Shown here in pieces: positions 14,404-17,287 of a stretch of DNA of 17,287 nt (its first letter is position 1; the number at the start of each line of letters is the position of its first letter). Made by a program: the position numbers and the translations under genes. Source of the DNA: Pseudopedobacter sp045629485. Lineage in GTDB: Bacteria > Bacteroidota > Bacteroidia > Sphingobacteriales > Sphingobacteriaceae. The notes beneath the pieces were generated by a model that saw only the letters and a list, made by a program, of their open reading frames with translations, did not search any database and had not been told where the DNA came from. The stretch lies in assembly GCA_045629485.1 (NCBI GenBank), contig JAZQRF010000198.1:1-17287 (forward strand), given 5' to 3'.

Positions 14404-16323
14404 TTAAAATTCATGCCTTACAAAAGCTTCTATAGCTTCGTATTCTGCCAGACCCAGCTGATCATATGCTCTTGCCGTTTCGCTGGTTCTTTCTTCTGCT
14501 CTTACCCAAAACTCTCTTGCATCATCACCAGGGAAAACCGGTAAGTCTTTTTGAGACTGGTGCTTGTAAATAGCCAAACGTTTTCTGGTTACCTCTTGCG
14601 GAGACAATGGTACCGCCATCTGGATTTCATGAATTTCAAACTCATGCCATGCGCCACGGTATAACCATAACCAGCAATCTTTCACCCAGTCTTCGGTAGC
14701 TTTTAATCTCACTAAAGCCTGGTAAATAATGTCGAAACAAACTTTATGTGTTCCGTGTGGATCAGCAAAGTCTCCGGCAGCAAATACCTGGTGAGGTTTT
14801 ACTTTGTTTAATAATTCCATGGTTTGGATGATATCATCCTCATAGGAAACTGTTTTAGAAAATTTCCCTCTATCGTAAAAAGGCAAATCCTGGAAATGAA
14901 TATTCTCATCAGGCAAGCCTGCGAAACGGGCTCCTGCAATAGCTTCTCCTTTTCTGATTAAACCTTTAATGGTTCTTACTTCCTGCGTATCAATCTGGTT
15001 TGGTTTTTTATCCCCAAAAAAGGACCTGCTCTCAGAGTAAACACGGTCTAATTGTGCAGTATCTAAATTCATAGATTTGGCAAAGTCTTTGGCAAACTCT
15101 ATATATCTTAGTACTTCTTCGTCCCACACTGCCGTGTTCCCGGATGTTTGGTAAGCAACATGTACATCATGTCCCTGGTCTGCCAAACGTATAAAAGTAC
15201 CTCCCATAGAAATTACGTCATCATCCGGGTGCGGAGAAAATACAATCGAACTTTTTCTGGCAGGGTTAGCTCTTTCTGGTCTTTGGCTGTCATCAGCATT
15301 AGGCTTGCCACCTGGCCAACCGGTAATAGTATGTTGTAATTTATTAAAGATCTCAATATTGATATTGTAAACAGGTCCTCTTTCTGTAGCAAGCTGGGCC
15401 ATTCCATTACTGTTGTAATCTTCTTCAGTAAGCTTTAAAATAGGTTTTCCTGTTTTCTTAGCCAACCAGATCACCGCTTTTTTAATGGTTTTGATATCCC
15501 AAACACAGTCTCTTACTAACCATGGTGTATCAAAACGTGTCAGTTCTGTTGCAGCTTCTTTATCAAGAATAAATTCTACATTATCAGATAGTTGTAAGAA
15601 AGTTGCAGGTACTTCAGAGGAGATTTCTCCTTCAACAGCTTTTTTTACAATGGATGCCTTAGTTTGGCTCCATGCCATTAAAATAATTTCTCTTGCTTTA
15701 AAGATGGTACCTACACCCATGGTGATGGCTTTGGTTGGTACATTTTCTTTACCACCAAAATCTTTGGCTGCATCTCTTCTGGTTAAATCATCAAGAGTTA
15801 CTAAACGGGTACCCGAGTTTGGCGCAGAACCTGGTTCGTTAAATCCAATGTGCCCTGTTCTGCCAATACCTAGTAACTGGAAATCAAGGCCTCCGTGTGC
15901 TGTGATTTTTTGCTCATATTTAATACAAAAATCAGCAACTTCATCTTCAGTAAGCGTTCCGTCAGGAATATTTATGTTGGCTTTATCTATATCAATATGG
16001 TTAAATAACTGCTCGTTCATGAAAGTTACATAGCTTTGTACAGCATCTGCCTTCATCGGGTAGTATTCATCCAGGTTAAAGGTCACCACGTTTTTAAAAG
16101 ATAAACCTTCTTCTTTATGTAAACGAATGAGTTCTTTGTAAACCCTAACAGGAGTAGCACCGGTAGCCAGCCCAATAACCGCTTTTTCGCCCAGTTGTTG
16201 CTTTGCTTTAATTAGAGAGGCAATACGGCTGGCAACATGTTTAGACGCAATATCCGGATTTTCGAAAACACTAACCGCTAATTTTTCAAAACGGGTTTCT
16301 TCAAGAAGATTTAAACGAGACAT
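14404..16323 (-). CDS. nagB: Glucosamine-6-phosphate deaminase fused to a PIG-L deacetylase domain
   Basis: The N-terminal half (about 15-285) is NagB: G-L-A-T-G-A-T-P (51-58) binds phosphate, F-N-L-D85-E-Y holds the catalytic aspartate, and G-H158-I-G-F-N-E163-P the catalytic His-Glu. The E. coli Asp141 position is Thr (R-T156-G-H). The C-terminal half (about 355-560) is a PIG-L zinc N-deacetylase: S-P-H365-P-D-D368-D, with H523/H526 in D-P-H-G-T-H. About 65 residues link the halves, and a helical tail follows. The enzyme could pair deacetylation of an N-acetylated sugar phosphate with deamination to fructose-6-phosphate plus ammonia, replacing nagA, which is not in the window; this is inference. 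The fusion length (639) is usual in Bacteroidota. It leads an operon with the transporter. Confidence 0.92.
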   Translation of the reverse strand: MSRLNLLEETRFEKLAVSVFENPDIASKHVASRIASLIKAKQQLGEKAVIGLATGATPVRVYKELIRLHKEEGLSFKNVVTFNLDEYYPMKADAVQSYVTFMNEQLFNHIDIDKANINIPDGTLTEDEVADFCIKYEQKITAHGGLDFQLLGIGRTGHIGFNEPGSAPNSGTRLVTLDDLTRRDAAKDFGGKENVPTKAITMGVGTIFKAREIILMAWSQTKASIVKKAVEGEISSEVPATFLQLSDNVEFILDKEAATELTRFDTPWLVRDCVWDIKTIKKAVIWLAKKTGKPILKLTEEDYNSNGMAQLATERGPVYNINIEIFNKLQHTITGWPGGKPNADDSQRPERANPARKSSIVFSPHPDDDVISMGGTFIRLADQGHDVHVAYQTSGNTAVWDEEVLRYIEFAKDFAKSMNLDTAQLDRVYSESRSFFGDKKPNQIDTQEVRTIKGLIRKGEAIAGARFAGLPDENIHFQDLPFYDRGKFSKTVSYEDDIIQTMELLNKVKPHQVFAAGDFADPHGTHKVCFDIIYQALVRLKATEDWVKDCWLWLYRGAWHEFEIHEIQMAVPLSPQEVTRKRLAIYKHQSQKDLPVFPGDDAREFWVRAEERTSETARAYDQLGLAEYEAIEAFVRHEF

Positions 16324-16359
16324 TTTATTTTTATTTATATGTGTAATTTGTTCCTAGTT

Positions 16360-16367
16360 CAAACTTA
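16360..16367 (-). promoter_or_regulatory. Proposed -7 element for nagB-PIG-L
   Basis: On the minus strand TAAGTTTG matches TAnnTTTG exactly. The transcript start would be near 16353, about 30 bases before the start codon. Part of it lies in one arm of the inverted repeat at 16362-16416. Confidence 0.55.
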
Positions 16368-16416
16368 ATAAAAAAATCATATTATGATGATATCTTATTA
16401 AAAAAATTATTAAGTT
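16362..16416. repeat. Inverted repeat spanning the nagB/nagX divergent promoters
   Basis: AACTTAATAA (16362-16371) and TTATTAAGTT (16407-16416) are perfect 10-base inverted arms. Each arm overlaps the -7 element of one of the two divergent genes, so the promoters are near mirror images around a centre at 16389. Confidence 0.6.
16376..16388. promoter_or_regulatory. Candidate operator in the nagB/nagX intergenic region
   Basis: ATCATATTATGAT is a perfect 13-base odd palindrome. It sits just upstream of the nagB -7 element, where a bound repressor would block the polymerase, and between the two divergent promoters. No regulator gene is present beside it in the window. Confidence 0.45.
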
Positions 16417-16418
16417 AG
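16411..16418 (+). promoter_or_regulatory. Proposed -7 element for the NagX-like gene
   Basis: TAAGTTAG matches TAnnTTTG with one mismatch, and it mirrors the nagB element across the inverted repeat. The leader would be about 20 bases. No clear -33 element is seen. Confidence 0.4.
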
Positions 16419-16442
16419 ATTAATTATTAGAAACCTAAACTT

Positions 16443-17287
16443 ATGAGTAACCAAATTTACACTAAACCGAGATACTTATCACTGGATGTTTTAAGAGGCT
16501 TAACGGTAGCTTTAATGATTGTGGTGAATACACCCGGGGATTGGGCAAATATCTATGCACCGTTTAAACATGCAGACTGGCATGGTTTCACCATTACAGA
16601 TTTAGTTTTTCCTACCTTTTTATTTGTTGTGGGAAATGCCATGAGCTTTGGTATGGACAGGCTAAAGCAAGCCGGGGATGCTGCATTTTTAAGAAAGATT
16701 TTTAAGCGTACGCTCATCATATTTGGCATCGGCCTGTTTGTGATATTCTTTCCCTTCATTACCTATACTAATGATGAGTATGTTTTTAAAAATATTCTTA
16801 ACATTAGAATATGGGGTGTGTTGCAGCGTATCGCGGTCTGCTATTTTTTCGGTAGCTTAATCGCTTATTATTTCAGTACAAGAGGCATATTGGCTATCAG
16901 TGCAGTTATTCTTCTTGTTTATTGGGGCCTGATGTACTATTTGGGGAATCCTTCTGATCCCTATAGCCTGGAAGGAAATGCAAGTATTCCTATAGATCTG
17001 GCTTTGTTAAGACCCGAAAATCTTTACCATGGCTTTGGTATTCCTTTTGATCCCGAAGGATTGATCAGCACCTTACCTGCAATAGTAAACGTAACGCTGG
17101 GTTTCCTGGCTGGTAAATACATTCAGAGTGCCGGTAATAAATTAAGCACAGTAGCCAAACTGGCTGCAGCTGGCTTGGTTCTGATTATTGTTGCTCAATT
17201 GTGGGCACCGGTGTTTCCAATCAACAAACCTATCTGGACCAGTACTTTTGTGTTAAATACCGTTGGATGGGATTTAGTAATTATTGC
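16443..17287 (+). CDS. nagX: NagX-like membrane protein, heparan-glucosaminide N-acetyltransferase family (partial)
   Basis: The first 281 residues of a polytopic membrane protein that runs off the right edge. R-Y-L-S-L-D-V-L-R-G-L (10-20), then V-V-N-T-P-G, H43-x-x-W-H-G-F-T-x-T-D53-L-V-F-P-x-F-L-F, and W-G-V-L-Q-R-I are the family's conserved blocks. At least seven membrane segments are visible. Eukaryotic relatives N-acetylate glucosamine ends of heparan across the lysosomal membrane. Bacterial NagX proteins lie in amino-sugar loci and are thought to help GlcNAc or oligosaccharide use, though the role is unsettled. It is divergent from nagB-PIG-L across a shared control region, which supports a joint amino-sugar function. 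Confidence 0.88.
   Translation, partial: MSNQIYTKPRYLSLDVLRGLTVALMIVVNTPGDWANIYAPFKHADWHGFTITDLVFPTFLFVVGNAMSFGMDRLKQAGDAAFLRKIFKRTLIIFGIGLFVIFFPFITYTNDEYVFKNILNIRIWGVLQRIAVCYFFGSLIAYYFSTRGILAISAVILLVYWGLMYYLGNPSDPYSLEGNASIPIDLALLRPENLYHGFGIPFDPEGLISTLPAIVNVTLGFLAGKYIQSAGNKLSTVAKLAAAGLVLIIVAQLWAPVFPINKPIWTSTFVLNTVGWDLVII

Noticed and set aside
15485..16033. 182-residue ORF on the plus strand opposite nagB
   Set aside because: It is antisense to conserved NagB motifs, has no family-like motif, and has no promoter or terminator of its own.
1..17287. Mobile element, phage, CRISPR or defence island
   Set aside because: No transposase, integrase, repeat-spacer array, target-site duplication or foreign-looking gene is visible. 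Gene order and style are uniform metabolic core.

Overview
The window looks like chromosome of a Bacteroidota member, most likely a Sphingobacteriaceae (Pedobacter-like) species. The basis is AT-rich DNA, the single-polypeptide CcoN/CcoO fusion, the cbb3 gene order, the nagB-PIG-L fusion, and promoter -7 elements of the Bacteroidota type (TAnnTTTG). I see no mobile element, CRISPR array, tRNA or rRNA.

Layout. (1) 2-196: the tail of an unidentified gene and its terminator. (2) 448-6173, plus strand: a compact cbb3 oxidase operon ccoNO-ccoQ-ccoP-ccoG-ccoH-(TauE/SafE-like membrane protein). (3) 6234-8644, minus strand: hemN (oxygen-independent haem synthesis) behind an odd 2-hydroxyacid-dehydrogenase-like gene. 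(4) 8732-10965, minus strand: a FixL-like haem-PAS histidine kinase and a response regulator whose output half is a Crp/Fnr (FixK-like) domain, overlapping by one base. (5) 11091-12872, plus strand and divergent: a 593-residue protein with faint nitronate-monooxygenase (NPD) features. (6) 13009-17287: amino-sugar genes, with nagB-PIG-L and a FucP-type sugar transporter on the minus strand and a divergent NagX-like membrane protein cut by the right edge.

Regions 2-5 read as one oxygen-responsive module. The kinase has the haem-ligand pattern of FixL. The regulator merges what in rhizobia are two proteins: the FixJ receiver and the FixK DNA-binding protein. Its recognition helix has the Fnr-type E-x-x-S-R pattern, which fits a TGAT-N4-ATCA target. 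In a scan by eye the exact motif occurs twice in the window, once before ccoN and once before the dehydrogenase-hemN pair. In both places the box centre lies 51.5 bp from the start of a plausible -7 element. A one-mismatch copy lies between the kinase and the divergent NPD-like gene. The likely logic is that low oxygen leads to phosphorelay and then to high-affinity oxidase, oxygen-independent haem synthesis and two poorly understood enzymes.

The least understood genes are the dehydrogenase-like protein, which lacks two catalytic residues of its family and has a four-cysteine tail, and the 593-residue NPD-like protein. All functions are read from sequence and remembered family knowledge; no database search was possible.
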